Origin: Acanthosepion esculentum
Lineage: Eukaryota > Mollusca > Cephalopoda > Sepiida > Sepiidae
Direction: 5' to 3'
Length of the DNA stretch: 64,000 nt
Assembly: GCA_964036315.1 (NCBI GenBank)
Contig: OZ038485.1
Span: forward strand, 95,109,951-95,173,950
Shown: positions 43,801-55,685 of the stretch, piece after piece
Numbering within the stretch: the stretch's first letter is position 1
Layout: each line of letters opens with the position of its first letter
Notes under the pieces: model-generated
The model's input: only the letters and a program-made list of their open reading frames with translations
Told to the model about the DNA's origin: nothing
Databases searched by the model: none
Program-made: the position numbers and the translations under genes

Positions 43801-44072
43801 TGTCTTCAAAAGAAACTGTTAATGCAATATTCACTCAAAAAGAAAGAAATATTTTTACAATGCAAAAAATGTTTCAGCTTTAACCCTTTAACCACCTCAT
43901 AAATATCAGCCCCCCCCCCCAGGTCTCACTGTTTGTGGGGGACTGCCTGCATTATTCACAATGTCATATATTATGGCAGATTGTACATGGGACTGGCTAT
44001 GCAAGGTTGAACCTTGAGAGCTGACATTTACAGGGAAGGCTTGGGCAGGTTGAATTGCTAAAGGGTTAAATA

Positions 44073-44350
44073 ACCCTATATGGCCACATCACGTTCAAAC
44101 ATCGGTTCCCTGTGCGATCACCGAAGTTAAGCAATGTCAAGCCTGGTCAGTACCTAGATGAATGACTGCTTTGGAAGCTTGGGTGTGCGGGCGGTAGAAT
44201 GGATACTAGCTCAGAATTGTTAATTGGAGAGCCAAGTTCCAATTCCAGTTGGGTTCTTTATATTAACTTAGGTGTAAATACTCTTGGGAAAGGTATGAAT
44301 TCACCTATTCTCCTCTGAACTATGGGTTAATTAGTAAAACGTGTATCAGT
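44073..44350 (+). mobile_element. 5S rRNA/tRNA composite SINE, copy C
   Basis: 5S-like from 44073 (CCCTATATGGCCACATCAC; GTGCGATCACCGAAGTTAAG; CAGTACCTAGATG). It is shortened at its end ('ttggaagcttgggtgtgcgg') where it joins the tRNA-like unit (GGCGGTAGAATGGATACTAG; GAGCCAAGTTCCAATTCC). It lies 270 bp from copy B in the same orientation. Confidence 0.8.
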
Positions 44351-45025
44351 AAATCATTATCTCTCCCCCAAAAATTCTTATAACTCTTGAATTTTTACAC
44401 TTCTTGAATGAATCAATCAATCACAAAGTGTTGGTAAGGTGTAAAAGAACCCCCCCCCAAAATAAATGATATCCTTACCGATTCTTATATGCTTTAATAA
44501 ACCAAAAACAGAAATTTTGATTAGGAAGTCAACCTCATGAGATCATCCCCCCCCAATTAAAAAGGATTTCTCTTTTTGTTCTGACTGCTTTTGTAGTCAA
44601 GTTTTAGAGTTGAACGTTTTCTGATAAGTGTTTGAACTGTAGACTCATTTTTAAATATAAAAGAAAGAAATAAGAGATTGCTCCTATGCAGTATGTGGAG
44701 AGAGAATGCGAAAGATCAGATTACCACTCGAAATAGTCATAAATGTACAGTCAAAATGCATCACCACACCAATATTTTTTACATAATTCGACTTGCTGAG
44801 ATCCGGGGAGAAAATGTTTGCTGCCTTGGATGCTTTGCAGTTTATGTCTAATAACAGTTGATTATAATCAACCGTTGGGTACATGTGGAAAAATGAACAA
44901 ATTTTATACCTCTCTCCCTTACGGAATCCTGAATGCTGATATTTCTTGAAACTGGATCAATATATCTTCCAATGTTTTAAGTTCAATGTGTGTGTGTTTG
45001 TGTGTATATATTTATATACACAGAT
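44351..45025. other. Intergenic, nothing recognised
   Basis: C-rich runs at 44450 and 44550; otherwise unremarkable. Confidence 0.5.
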
Positions 45026-45026
45026 A

Positions 45027-45440
45027 GGCAAGTTTCATTGAATAATTTAGACAAGTTTTATCTGCTTATTTTCAACAGGATCCGTTCATATTCTTTCTGG
45101 TGTTGGTATTAAAAGAAGAGAGAAAATTCCTGCATACATATTGTTTTGTTCCGAGTCCTTTCGACAATTAACACAATATCATCCTCAGGGTGTGTTTTTT
45201 GAGACAAAAATGTAGTGTTCCTTATTTCCAAAAACAAAATTGCTATGTTCATCTGAAATTTATAATTTTACATGCTGAGTGAGGACCACTAGTAAACATG
45301 CACTTGTAAAATTGTAACTTTCAGATGGACATACCAATTTTGTCTTTGGAAACGGTAATTTTCTCTCTTCTTTTGAATGGATCCTATTGAAAATAAACAG
45401 ACAAAACCCATCTAAATTATTCAACGGAACTTGCCTCAAT
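45027..45440. mobile_element. Foldback element, arms interrupted
   Basis: Left-arm pieces ('ttgaataatttagacaagtt', 'tattttcaacaggatccgtt', 'gctatgttcatctgaaat') return inverted on the right ('tttcagatggacatacc', 'tggatcctattgaaaataaa', 'ctaaattattcaac'). The centre is near 45285. The left arm has an extra ~110 bp (45125-45225). Confidence 0.7.
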
Positions 45441-46154
45441 GAAAACATGGGGCCAAAATACACACACACACACACATATATATATATTTATAAGACAAAG
45501 TGTAAAATTTTATTAACAACACATTTCACCAGTAGAAGGTTATTCTCTCTTTAGTGTCTTCAGGTTAAAATGAAAGAAAGACAAAAGTGTGTGTGAGGAA
45601 AATGCCTTGAGATCTCTGAAGATAAGTGAGTATCATTAATCAAATTAATTACCCTAGCTTATCACCTGATGTCCAGACATGGAGAGTGTCTGTCTGTCTG
45701 CTTGTTTGTTTTATCTATATTAGAACTGTTTGGTATTGTAGGATTTTAAATCTAGGAGATATATATAGACATCCCTCAAAGTGTTTTCGATTAGTGCACT
45801 AAAATTTTTACATACCAAAATTTGATTAGAGCATATATAATACTTAATGAGTGCGGTAAAACATTCTTCAGTTTAAGTATAGTAATTGAAAATTGATTTT
45901 TTTTATAGTTACCAATGTACAGATTAGCCACACTAATCAAGGGATTCCTATATATATATATATATATATATGAAGAAATATAGTCTTAAAGTATAAATAT
46001 ATATATAGTCTTAAAGTATAAATATATATATATATAGTCTTAAAGTATAAATATATTGCTTCAGTGAAAACATGCGGCCAAAATACACACAATAAATATA
46101 TATATATATCTGAGATAAAGCATAAAATTTTATTAACGACACACTTCTCCAGTA

Positions 46155-46210
<56 letters not shown>

Positions 46211-46262
46211 ATTGGATTACCTCCCATCGTATTACCATAAGGATCCACACTTCCAACATAAA
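45441..46262. repeat. AT/AC microsatellites with a repeated flank
   Basis: The block 'aaaacatg.ggccaaaataca' followed by AC/AT repeats and 'ataaaattttattaac.acac' occurs at 45450-45545 and again at 46066-46155. An inverted form is at about 49790-49880. A three-fold 'agtcttaaagtataaatata' repeat lies at 45980-46050; (AT)n(GT)n at 46157-46210. Confidence 0.65.
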
Positions 46263-48425
46263 ATGGATAAATTTACACTGGATTACTCACTCAAAAACAT
46301 TTCTTAATCTTCTGTTGAATCTTTCACCATTTCTTTGACGGAAAAAATAATTGACCTCATCAAAAGAATGAGGTGGAAAATTTACTTCCATTTTAATCCC
46401 CAAAACAAACCTACAAACCTTAATGACGCTTTTTACTTGAAATCTCAAAATACTCCACCCAGCAATAAATTATTGGAACCCTTTGAACATGACTTAATTT
46501 AATCAATAAAATATCTTTTTGAAAGAAATACAACCCATTCCAATCCAAACTTAAAAAAGACATTACAAATATCAAAAGCTCAAAAAAAACTATGCATCAG
46601 AGCTGATAAATCCCAAAATATCTACAAGATTAATCCTTCTGAATACAACCATCTGATTCTGAATAAAGTCTCTAATTCTTATAAAAATGATAATAACTCC
46701 AGGCACCTATCCCCCATACACAGAGAACCTGCTAAATTCGCATTTAAATATAATTATTGCTGATAGAATGGGTACAACTCATTTAAAAGACGCCTACCTA
46801 CTTTTTAAAAACCATAAAGCTAACTTTCAGAATAATCTACATTCCAGACTAATAAATCCCTCCAAATCAGAATTAGGAATAATTTCTAAAAACATCCTAA
46901 AAAGAATAAACACATCTATATCAGAAAAATACCCCTTAAACCTTTGGAAAGATTCGTCTGACGCCATTAATTGGTTCCAAAATCTAAATTCTAAAAATAA
47001 AGCCACTTTTATCCAATTAGATATTATCGATTTCTATCCACCCTCCATTTCTAAAGATTTATTAGAAAATAGCTTAAGTTTTGCTAAAAATTATACTGAA
47101 ATTATTGACGAAGAAATAAAAATCATAATGGACTCTAGACAGTCTATACTAAGACTTAATGACACTACTTGGATTAAAAAAAAGACACAACTTCAATGTC
47201 TCAATGGGAGCATTTGACTCAGCTCAAATAGCAGACTTAATAGCTATATACACTTTAGATATCCTGAGCAGATTCCTTAACCCCCAAAATGTAGGGCTAT
47301 ACAGGGATGATGGACTTATTGTTATACCTAATACCAATGGTCCTTTAACATCCCAACTACAGAAGAAAATAATTAAGGCCTTCAAATTTCTAGGATTTAA
47401 AATCGAAATTTCCTCCAACCTAAAAATAGTAAATTTTCTAGACGTTACATTTAATCTCAACAATAACACTTATAAACCCTTCCAAAAGGAAAACCAATCG
47501 CCCATATACACAAATATCCACTTAAACCATCCGAAAGCAATTATAAACCAAATTCCAAATACTGTAAATACAAGAATAAACAAACTGTCTTCTAGTAAAA
47601 CCATTTTTAACCAAAATAAAAATCAACATATAATCAAGCCCTATTAAAAAGTAAATTTAAACAAACACTAAATTATATAGATAAATCTATTATTAATAAC
47701 ACATCCACTAAGTCCAAAAATAGGAAAAGGAAGATTATATGGTTCAACCCGCCTTTTGTAGACTTTCTAGTATTAATATAGGGAAATACTTCCTAAAACT
47801 AATAGACAAACATTTTAGTAAAAATGAACTATTGAAAAAAAATGTTCAACAAAATGAATTTAAAAATTAGTTATTCTTGCATGAGCAATGTTGAAAAAAT
47901 TATTAGCGCTCACAATAGCAAAATTATGAGAGAATTTCATAATAATCAACTACAAAAGGATCGTAATGCAAACGAAAAGAAAACATCTACCTGTAATTGC
48001 AGGACAGGATCCGATTGTCCAGTTGAAGGAATATGCATGGCAGAAAATGTGATATATGAAGCTACAATTTTCCCCAAGGAGAATATTGAACAGAAAAAGA
48101 TATATATAGCAATATCGGCGGGAAATTGGAAGCAACGTTTTTATAACCATCGCCAGTCCTTCACAAATAGATCTAAAAAAAACACCAAACGGCACTGTCG
48201 AAACATTATTGGGATTTGTTGGAGAGCGGCATAACCCCACAAGTAAAATGGAAAATCATCTCGAGAGCCAGAACTCCAATAAATTTCAGAGACCGATGTG
48301 ACTTGTGTATAAAAGAGAAAATCCTAATGATAAAACAAAGATCCGGATATATTACTGAATCAACATAACAAATTAATTTTTAGATGTAGACATAAAAACC
48401 ACCTCAATCTAACTAAATATATTTA
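46263..48425 (+). pseudogene. Penelope-like element: RT plus GIY-YIG endonuclease, frameshifted
   Basis: The plus strand carries, in shifting frames, an N-terminal part (46263-46690), then the RT. RT motif A is IQLDIIDFYP at about 47010, catalytic box YRDDG is at 47300-47314, and NFLDVTFNL is at about 47430. The C-terminal endonuclease has a Cys cluster (TCNCRTGSDCPVEGIC) near 47990. Its GIY-YIG-like core is VIYEATI and IYIAISAGNWKQRFYNHRQS at 48050-48155, and a tail Cys pair (DRCDLCIKEK) lies at about 48290. Frame changes or stops fall near 46497, 46690, 47215, 47645, 47780 and 48234, so it is not functional. Such elements prime from DNA ends made by their own nuclease and carry no host function. 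Microsatellites lie on both sides. Confidence 0.85.
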
Positions 48426-48985
48426 GAAATAACTATGTAGAAAGGGAAAATATGGTACTTTTGGTTTTGGAAATGATTATATGCACACATGGATGTGGAC
48501 ACATAATTGTGTGTATACAAATATGTAGATGAACTTGAACATTGATATGTGGTTTTGTGTGTATATGTATATGCATTTGTATAGAGATATATGTGTGCAT
48601 ATATATGTATATATGTATAGTAGGCGAATATGTAAGATGTGTGTGTGTGTGTGTCTATAGGTGTATTCGTGGGTTTGGGTAGGTCTGTTTGTATATATAT
48701 ATGTATATGTGTGTGTGCGTATATATATGTATGTATGTGTGTGTGTATATATATGTGTATATATATATATATATATTGTGTCATGTATATAGGATTGCAT
48801 GTGGTCTGTGTATGTAGATATGTGTATATATAAATGTAAGTATTTGTGAGTTCATATATGTAATATGTGTGAATATATGTAAAATAGTAATATAAATACA
48901 TATGCAGGTGTAGGTATTTATGGTTATAAATCTTTTTTGTGTGTGTATGTATGTATGTATATATGTATATATATATATATAGAAA
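48426..48985. repeat. TG/TA-rich low-complexity tract
   Basis: About 550 bp of imperfect ATGTGT/ATATGT repeats. The long Tyr/Ile/Thr/His and Cys/Val frames across it are repeat artefacts. Confidence 0.85.
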
Positions 48986-50574
48986 GTATTCTAAGGGAAG
49001 GACTTAAAGTTATTTTATTAATGTTTTATCTTATTTTCTCTTAATATTCTTTAATTAGAATTGTGAGATTGGAATTTTTATGCTTTTTTTTTAGTCATCT
49101 GGAAGTAATTTTAGTTTAAATTGATAAATTAATTTAAATTTAAATATATTACTCTTTAACTATCAATATTGAAAGTAAAATGTTAAAATTAAAAACATTT
49201 GTTTTGATATTTAAACACTTAAGTCATCACCTAACGTTAAACATTGACTGTGAAATTTAAGGAAAAATTTAAATAGATATAAATATAAATATATATAAAG
49301 ATTTAAAAATATGTGTGTAAGTTTTGATATATGAATATATCTGCGTGAAACACGAAAGCAAAATAAGACAACTAACGGTGTTCCCGCTGCACTTCGATAC
49401 AATACATTCTCCTCTACTGTTTGTGGTCTTTTGTTCAATTCTCGAGCTGGTCTTAAAAGTCATGCCCGTCATAGGCATACAGATAATTAGTTTGTAGTTG
49501 TCGGAACCTCATATGTCGACCTTTGGCAGGAGAGTCCATCATATATTTATTTATGTGTGTGTGTACACATATACAAACACTTGCACATGTGTGTACATAC
49601 ATCCGCATCCACCCAGGCACATACATAGACATTTATTTCTTTTTTTTTGCATACTTGTATATACATGTACAACATATACATGCCTATTGATATATACATA
49701 TGCATGTATATACACATCATAGATTCTTTTTTGATTTTTTTTTATCCTCTGAAATCTTAAGGTGTTTTCCTCACACACAGTTTTGTTTTTCTTTCATTTT
49801 AACATGAAAACGCCAAAGAGAGCATACACTTCTCCAGTGAAACGCATCTTTAATAAAATTTTCCACTTTGTTTTATCATCTTGACTTTTGTTTCAGGTAC
49901 GCTTATACAGCATACAAACATTATTTTATCTGTATTGTCCTGGCAGTCCTTTGGGAATGGCTTTTGTTTATAAAAAAACATTACATACACACACCTTTTA
50001 TCCTAAAGATTTGAATGGAAAGCAAATCTTTAATATATATGTCATATCTGAATATTGCCTTTAAGATTAATTAGTAGAAATTCCAAATTCATAAAAATCA
50101 ATTTGTCATGAGGTTTAAATCGGCAATTCCTGAATTGGCCATATCATGAAAATTGAATTAATTTTAGTTTTAAAAAAACAAACTTTGAGCAGACTTTTGT
50201 GTCAAAACAACCAATACAGCAGGTTCTGTAACATCGACTCAAATGGCTGCCAAATAAAATCCTTCAACAAACTTAAATCATACTGTGTACAAGTTTTCAA
50301 CTCTGGGGGCCCACCAGCCAATTCTTTTTTGTTATCGTCTGCTAAATCAAAACAAACTCTCGTTTCATCTTGGGTGGTCAGCAAATGCTTCCTGGCTATT
50401 TCTGCCACCCATCAAACATAAACGATGTTCTTCCTTGCTAGAACTTTCTGATTTTTCTTTTTTCATCAGATATAATTGGGCCCTTGTTTTGAATAATATG
50501 TGAGCATTTTCATTACTGTGTGTCGACTGGACTTGAAAATACTGATGCAATCTATTTATTTTGGTCTTTTTTTA
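48986..50574. other. AT-rich intergenic
   Basis: Nothing recognised apart from the inverted repeat-flank block at 49790-49880 and small GT/AT tracts at 49550-49700. Confidence 0.5.
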
Positions 50575-50790
50575 TGTACTAATCCTTGCCTCCACCATCA
50601 AAGGTCCTGGGTATGATGATAAACTACATCCAGCAGCAAGGCCTCTGATCAGGAGATTGGAGTTGTTGAGAAGCATGGAACCACCTCTTAATTGCTGTTG
50701 CCCCCAGGTCCACCCTGACCCGGAGTGGTAGCACTGGTTAGGGTCCCAGCGAGGGGCAAATAGTGAACCTCCCCAAACAAAAATCAATGG
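50575..50790. other. GC-richer block, unassigned
   Basis: A ~215-bp island of markedly higher GC than its surroundings ('ccaggtccaccctgacccgg', 'ggttagggtcccagcgagg'). A short minus frame crosses it. Perhaps a piece of a repeat or of an old coding sequence; not recognised. Confidence 0.35.
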
Positions 50791-51075
50791 TACATTTTAT
50801 AAATTCTATAATAAAATGACCAACAACATATTTTATAGTAAAATAAATGCATTTTATAGTAATTTTAGCAGCAATACATTTTTATAATAATATGACCAAC
50901 AATACATTTTATAGTAAAATTAGTAGCAATGCATTTTTATGAAAAAAATGACCAACAATACATTTTATAGCAAAATGACAATCAATACAACACTAAAAAA
51001 GTATAAAAATACATTTTTATAGTAAAATTACCAGCAATACATTTTTGTAGTGAAATTGCCAACAATACATTTTAT
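50785..51075. repeat. Diverged minisatellite, ~30-bp units
   Basis: About nine alternating units of 'accaacaatacattttatag' and 'taaaattagcagcaatacat' type. Confidence 0.85.
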
Positions 51076-51734
51076 TATCTACAAACTATATATCTAAAAT
51101 CATGCCATGAAAGTATAAAATTATGTATAAAATATCTGTATTTGAAAGCATAAAATTGTGTACAAAATATTTAGATTTTGGCATTAAATAACCCATGGAG
51201 GTGTTGATATGCTGAACAATATAAACAAACCAAACCCTATATAAAAAAAGTTTTTTGTTCTTCAAGCCCATATCTCTAACTATGCATTTTTATATATGTT
51301 CTGGAAAAGTCTACACACACTAAATAGTTGAAATAATGAAAGTTACCTGAAACTGAATTAAGAGATACTCACGTTTATTTACTGCTAGTATTAAGTAATA
51401 TTAAAACTCTCTAACTGCTGAAATTGTAAGCTTTTGGTATGACCTTTGTGCCCAAGCCAGATCTTCACTAATAAAATCCTAATACAACAGTTGCTGTCAA
51501 TTGTCAAAGATCTAAACTTTTGTGTCTTGTCTCCAGATTGATTTTATATAAATCATGTTCATTATACCTTTAACTGATTAAATAAAAAAATACAAACATT
51601 TTGCAAAAATTTGTATATATTGTTTAATAAACAATTCATAATTTAATCTAATTTTTTTTCTTTATTTAAAAAAAAAAAACTTTTTTTTTTTTTTTTTTTT
51701 TTTTTGTGAAATATTACCTGTTTTTATTGTTTTT
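51076..51734. other. AT-rich intergenic with poly(T)
   Basis: Ends in a T-rich run (51680-51705) that could be the poly(A) tail, on the minus strand, of the following LINE or of another retroelement. Otherwise nothing. Confidence 0.5.
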
Positions 51735-52430
51735 ATTTTTTATTTTTTTAAGCGTATCACCCCAAGCAAGGCCGGTGGCCACTATCACGCATGGGGTTAC
51801 AGAAGGGTTGGAGGAAGAGCAGATAGGAGTGGTAAAGGAAGGGATGTGGAGAAAGAGAAGGATGGAGGGTCGATCAAGGCAAGGGGGTTACGGAAGATAT
51901 AGAGCGAGAGCAGATAGGAATGAAAGATGTCAGGAAGTGGAGAAGGGAAGTGGATAGATCAAGGCAATTGGAGATGACGATTGACGCTACACTTAAACCG
52001 TTGGAGATTGTATTTGTCAGGGAAACAGTAATAGGGAAGGGAGTTCCATAGGCGAGATGTGCGAGACATGAAGCTATTGGAGTAGAAGAGACGTCTACAT
52101 CTAACAGTTTCAACGGTGAAGGGGTGGGAACGGGATGCCAGCCTCGTAGGACGCTTAAATTCACGAGGCTTAGGGACAAGCGAAAGCAACTCATCAGAGC
52201 AATTACCGTGGAAGTACTTGTAGAAAAGGCAGAGCGATGCAACATCGCGTCTGTGAGAGAGCGACTGCAGACAAGATGACAGATCAGGGCCAATCACATT
52301 GCATATCCGTCTCTGGATCTTATCAAGAACCCTGAGGCAACACGCAGGGGCCCCAGACCATAAATGGCAGCAATACTCCATGCAAGGGCGAATGGTAGAC
52401 TTATAGACTGAATGTTCTTTGGGAGAATAT
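51735..52430 (-). mobile_element. LINE 3' end, CCCCAAGCAAGGC family, best preserved
   Basis: The 3' signature 'caccccaagcaaggccggtg' is near 51760. The minus frame from about 52415 to 51962 is uninterrupted for ~150 codons. It reads YKSTIRPCMEYCCHLWSGAP, LDKIQRRICNVIGPDL, LFYKYFHGNCSDELL, ETVRCRRLFYSNSF, RTSRLWNSLP, FKCSVNRHLQLP. This is the thumb and C-terminal end of a jockey/CR1-like LINE reverse transcriptase. It is 5' truncated near 52415, where AT-rich unrelated sequence starts. It is the youngest-looking copy in the window. Confidence 0.85.
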
Positions 52431-53289
52431 AATATATGAATTTCTACATATAAAATTTTTTTTAGTCCAATGAATAGCAAAATGGAAAAAAAAATGTGCA
52501 ACATGTTTCATCCTCAAAAAGGACTTCATCAAACCAATGTTTTTGTTGATGGAATTATACACATGTAGGAAAGAGAGGGGGGGGATTCATAAAAATGCAA
52601 GTGTTGGTTATAATTGCTAAAGCAGACTGTTGCTCAATAAACTGAGTGACAGCGTTTTACCAGACAACTAGAAAAATGTACTCTTGAGAAATTTCAGTAA
52701 ACAAACAATTCCTAAAGCTTAAATCCAATTTGGCAGGAAGGAAGACAAGCTACTGCCTCTGCTTAGAACACATCCATTAAAACCTTTAGCACTGTGCATT
52801 ATTAATATGACTTCCCATTCCATTGCATTCTTTTTCAAGGCCTCTCAATTGCAGTATCCTTACCTGTTAATTTCACTCAAAGTTGTTTTTTTGTTGCCAT
52901 AGCAGGATATGACAACACAACTATAAAATTCAAACATTATTGTTCAGAGATCAGAGTCACCATCAGTGGCAGAATAAACTTTTTAGTACAGCAAATGAAA
53001 TCCAATACAGAGTGATAAAAGTTAAGCTGAGGAGTGGGTGTCTAATATCCTCAGAAATTTGTTAGCCAAGGATGGTGAATTCAGTCCTAGGAAGGATCAC
53101 AAGAATCAACATAGTTAACAATAATTATGCACTGATAGGAAACAGAAATTTTAAATTTAAGATTTTTTATTTTTTTTTAGATGTATTGGACACGTGTCTA
53201 GTTGGTTTCAGTTTCCTTACACTTTTATTTTGATCTTAAGTATCCTACATTGGGATAATAGATCTGCCAAGAAATTAATGTTCTTTTCT
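52431..53289. other. Intergenic, nothing recognised
   Basis: Contains 'tttcatcctcaaaaaggactt' (52506), a flank motif seen near Penelope-like elements. No frame. Confidence 0.4.
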
Positions 53290-54165
53290 TTCTCTTTATG
53301 TGTTGTGACCCTTCATGATGTAGGCAATCATGGCTCTCCACAATTTGCTGTCCTTGTAGCTCTTAATAAATTTTGTCTTTTCGTTATTTCTCTTACCATC
53401 TATTTACCCCAGCTTGCTAGGTAGGTTATTATTATGTCTTCATTGTATTGAAGGAACATAACACAATCAAGAAATAGAATGTCAATGTAGTCTTTCTGAA
53501 ACAGGTAGTAAGCAGATAAGCTAGATCTCTAACTCTCTACTTGTTTACTCCTTCTGCTGACAATTCTCAGAGTCAGTCGATATTTATTTGGATGAGTCCA
53601 AGTCCTCTTCTGGAGAGGTGTGTACATCTCCACACCAATTACGCATTATTTTCCTTGGTCCCACGCAATAAAACAACACACCATTGTTTGCTTTCCTACC
53701 TTTGTATTTTGGTAAATAAATGCAATGCTGTCATGTAAGTATCAAATCACTGAAACTCTCCTTCCACATCATGTACCCAAGAAAAACTCTCTTCCTGATG
53801 TTAAGTATAAGTTTCCTTTTTGTTTCCATTTTCTCTAGAAAATGTTCTATTAGTTGCATTCTCAACATCATTCTGTAGAATATTTGCTTCAAGTCTCTTC
53901 TTCATCGGTGAAGGAGATTGTTAAGATTTCACTGCTATATAAGAGGACTGATACTACATAACAGTTCAGTACTTTGTTTCTAACGGTTTTCTGTTTCTTA
54001 ATACTTTGCTCGGCTTTTGGAAGGCATCTTTCACGATCCCAATGCGCCTTCAGATTTCGCCGTCACACTTTATGTTTTCTGTTAAAATAATTCCAGCATA
54101 TTTAAATTGTACTGGTTTGATTTTGGTATCTCCAATCTATAATTCAATGCAATTTTTTTTCATAT
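53290..54165 (-). mobile_element. RTE-like LINE fragment split by an insertion
   Basis: The minus strand at 53290-53422 matches the 3' part of the 28228 copy ('ggagagccatgattgcctac', 'caagctggggtaaatag'). Positions 53745-54165 match its 5' part ('gatgaagaagagacttgaag', 'atgctgagaatgc'). The 320 bp between (53425-53745) do not belong to the family and look inserted. Confidence 0.65.
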
Positions 54166-54374
54166 ATTGTGACCATTTTGGTTAAAGTTTTTTTTGTTTT
54201 TGTCACCCCCCACCCAAAAAAAAACTTGAAAATATTACAACATATTTCGGTGAACTTTTTACTTTCCAAAATTATATTTTGGTAATTTGCTTAGATATAT
54301 AGAGAAAAACGTGTCAGTTTAAACTTCTGTCAGCACAGGAAGGTATGGTTTTAAGAGAGAATTATGACTACTAA

Positions 54375-54976
54375 TAGTACCCGTCAAAATTTCACGGTGT
54401 TCCTGTTCTTTTACTCACTGAAATCGAACAGCATTTTTGAGATGTCTTTTCTGAAAAATATAGGTTATCTCCCCTTGGTTGATAAGTGGGTTGCTAAGTC
54501 CATTTATCTGATGATAATGGGTAAGACCCAAATTTAAGCGCCAAATGGATTTGACCGAGGTGGAAGGACGTATTTTTGCCTACCCCAAAGAACATATGAT
54601 GCTGGCCACGAGTAAATTTGAATAATACATCGACAAGCAGCCATCGGAAGAAGAGATATGATCAACTTCAGGTAAGTGTTTCAATCAGTTTCAAGCGGAT
54701 ACATGTATCTGGGCTTCGTCCTCGATGACATGACATTGATTGCTAAAGGAATACGTTTAGTAATTTTCTCTTCTTATTTTCGTTGTATAATATATTACTT
54801 ATATAAAAGAATGCTTTTTAAACCGTTCATTTGTCTCGTCCTTTGTACCTCCGTTACGGCGAGTCGCTAATTTCCCCATACTTTCATCGCGACCAAAATT
54901 GAATAGTCCATTATTCAGGGCGTAGCGTATAACGTACGAGCTAAATAAGGAAGGAAGGAACACACAGAATTATACT
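54375..54976 (+). mobile_element. Tandem-bearing dispersed repeat (family D), copy 4
   Basis: The head 'cgtcaaaatttcacggtgtt' and first unit ('cactgaaatcgaacagcatt') are followed by ~430 bp of other sequence. Then comes the unit end and tail ('gaccaaaattgaatagtcca', 'ggaacacacagaattata'). The tail directly abuts the LTR at 54977. Confidence 0.5.
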
Positions 54977-55165
54977 TGTTGTATTTTCAAGTTGTCGCTC
55001 TTTTATCTAGCTGTCCCTTTTTCCTGTTTTCACGAATGCGCTTCCTTAGAAAACGGTATCCGATGGATTATCCATGATATTGTACTCGGCTCGTGAATAA
55101 AGACCCCTTATTCCCTTACATATGTCGTTCTAGTTGCTTGTAAGTATTTCATCTGACGCTTAACA
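54977..55165 (+). mobile_element. 5' LTR of decayed Ty3/Gypsy-type element
   Basis: 189 bp, TGTTGTATT...CGCTTAACA. It pairs with 60723-60910: both share 'tcctgttttcacg', 'cttagaaaacggtatc', 'cgtgaataaaga' (AATAAA signal), 'ttgtaagtatttcatctgac' and 'cgcttaacata'. The two copies have clearly diverged, which fits an old insertion. Confidence 0.85.
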
Positions 55166-55440
55166 TAATTCAGTGACATGCGTGATACACGCTTAGGTGA
55201 TCATGTATCTTTCTATACATGACTGATGTTGCCGTTTCTTTCAGCGGTAGACCAGCTGCCATCCAATATAGAATCCGGTCTGTTTAGCTGGGAGGGAGAA
55301 GAAGAGGATTCATACCTTTCCCAAGGGTATTAGCACGTAAGTAATGTAATGTAATGGATCTGACTAGAATTCGAACTCGGCTCTCCGATTCCTCAATGCG
55401 AGCCACGATCCATTGCTCCACCGTGCCTCATCCTAACATA
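55161..55440 (-). mobile_element. SINE nested at the LTR edge, TSD taacata
   Basis: The insert 55168-55433 reads on the minus strand as a tRNA-like head (GAGGCACGGTGGAGCAATGG; GAGTTCGAATTCTAG) plus the same body as the 24146 SINE. It has no 5S part. It is flanked by TAACATA at 55161-55167 and 55434-55440. Removing one copy restores the junction of the LTR with the next block. Confidence 0.85.
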
Positions 55441-55685
55441 GATGTCAGAGTAAAATGAACCCCTTATACAATTATATAATTAGGTGTCAGAGTAAAATGA
55501 ACTCCCTTATACAATTATATAATTAAGTGTCAGAGTAAAATGAACTCCCTTATACAATTATATAACTAAGTGTCAGAGTAAAATGAGCTCCCTTATACAA
55601 TTATATAATTAGGTGTCAGAGTAAAATGAACTCCCTTATACAATTATATAATTAGGTGTCAGAGTAAAATGAACCCCTTATACAA
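55441..55685 (+). repeat. Six tandem 43-bp units in the retrotransposon leader
   Basis: The unit 'gtgtcagagtaaaatgaact...ttatataattag' is repeated from 55441, 55483, 55526, 55569, 55612 and 55655. The first and last units share the ccccttat variant. The unit start sits where a primer-binding site is expected after the LTR. Confidence 0.9.

Noticed and set aside
45125..45225. Hammerhead ribozyme on the minus strand (CTGAGGA ... CGAAAGG)
   Set aside because: Both core boxes can be read but no stem II pairs between them.
48413..48901. 162-codon Tyr/Ile/Thr/His frame
   Set aside because: It is the translation of ATGTGT/ATATGT low-complexity DNA.
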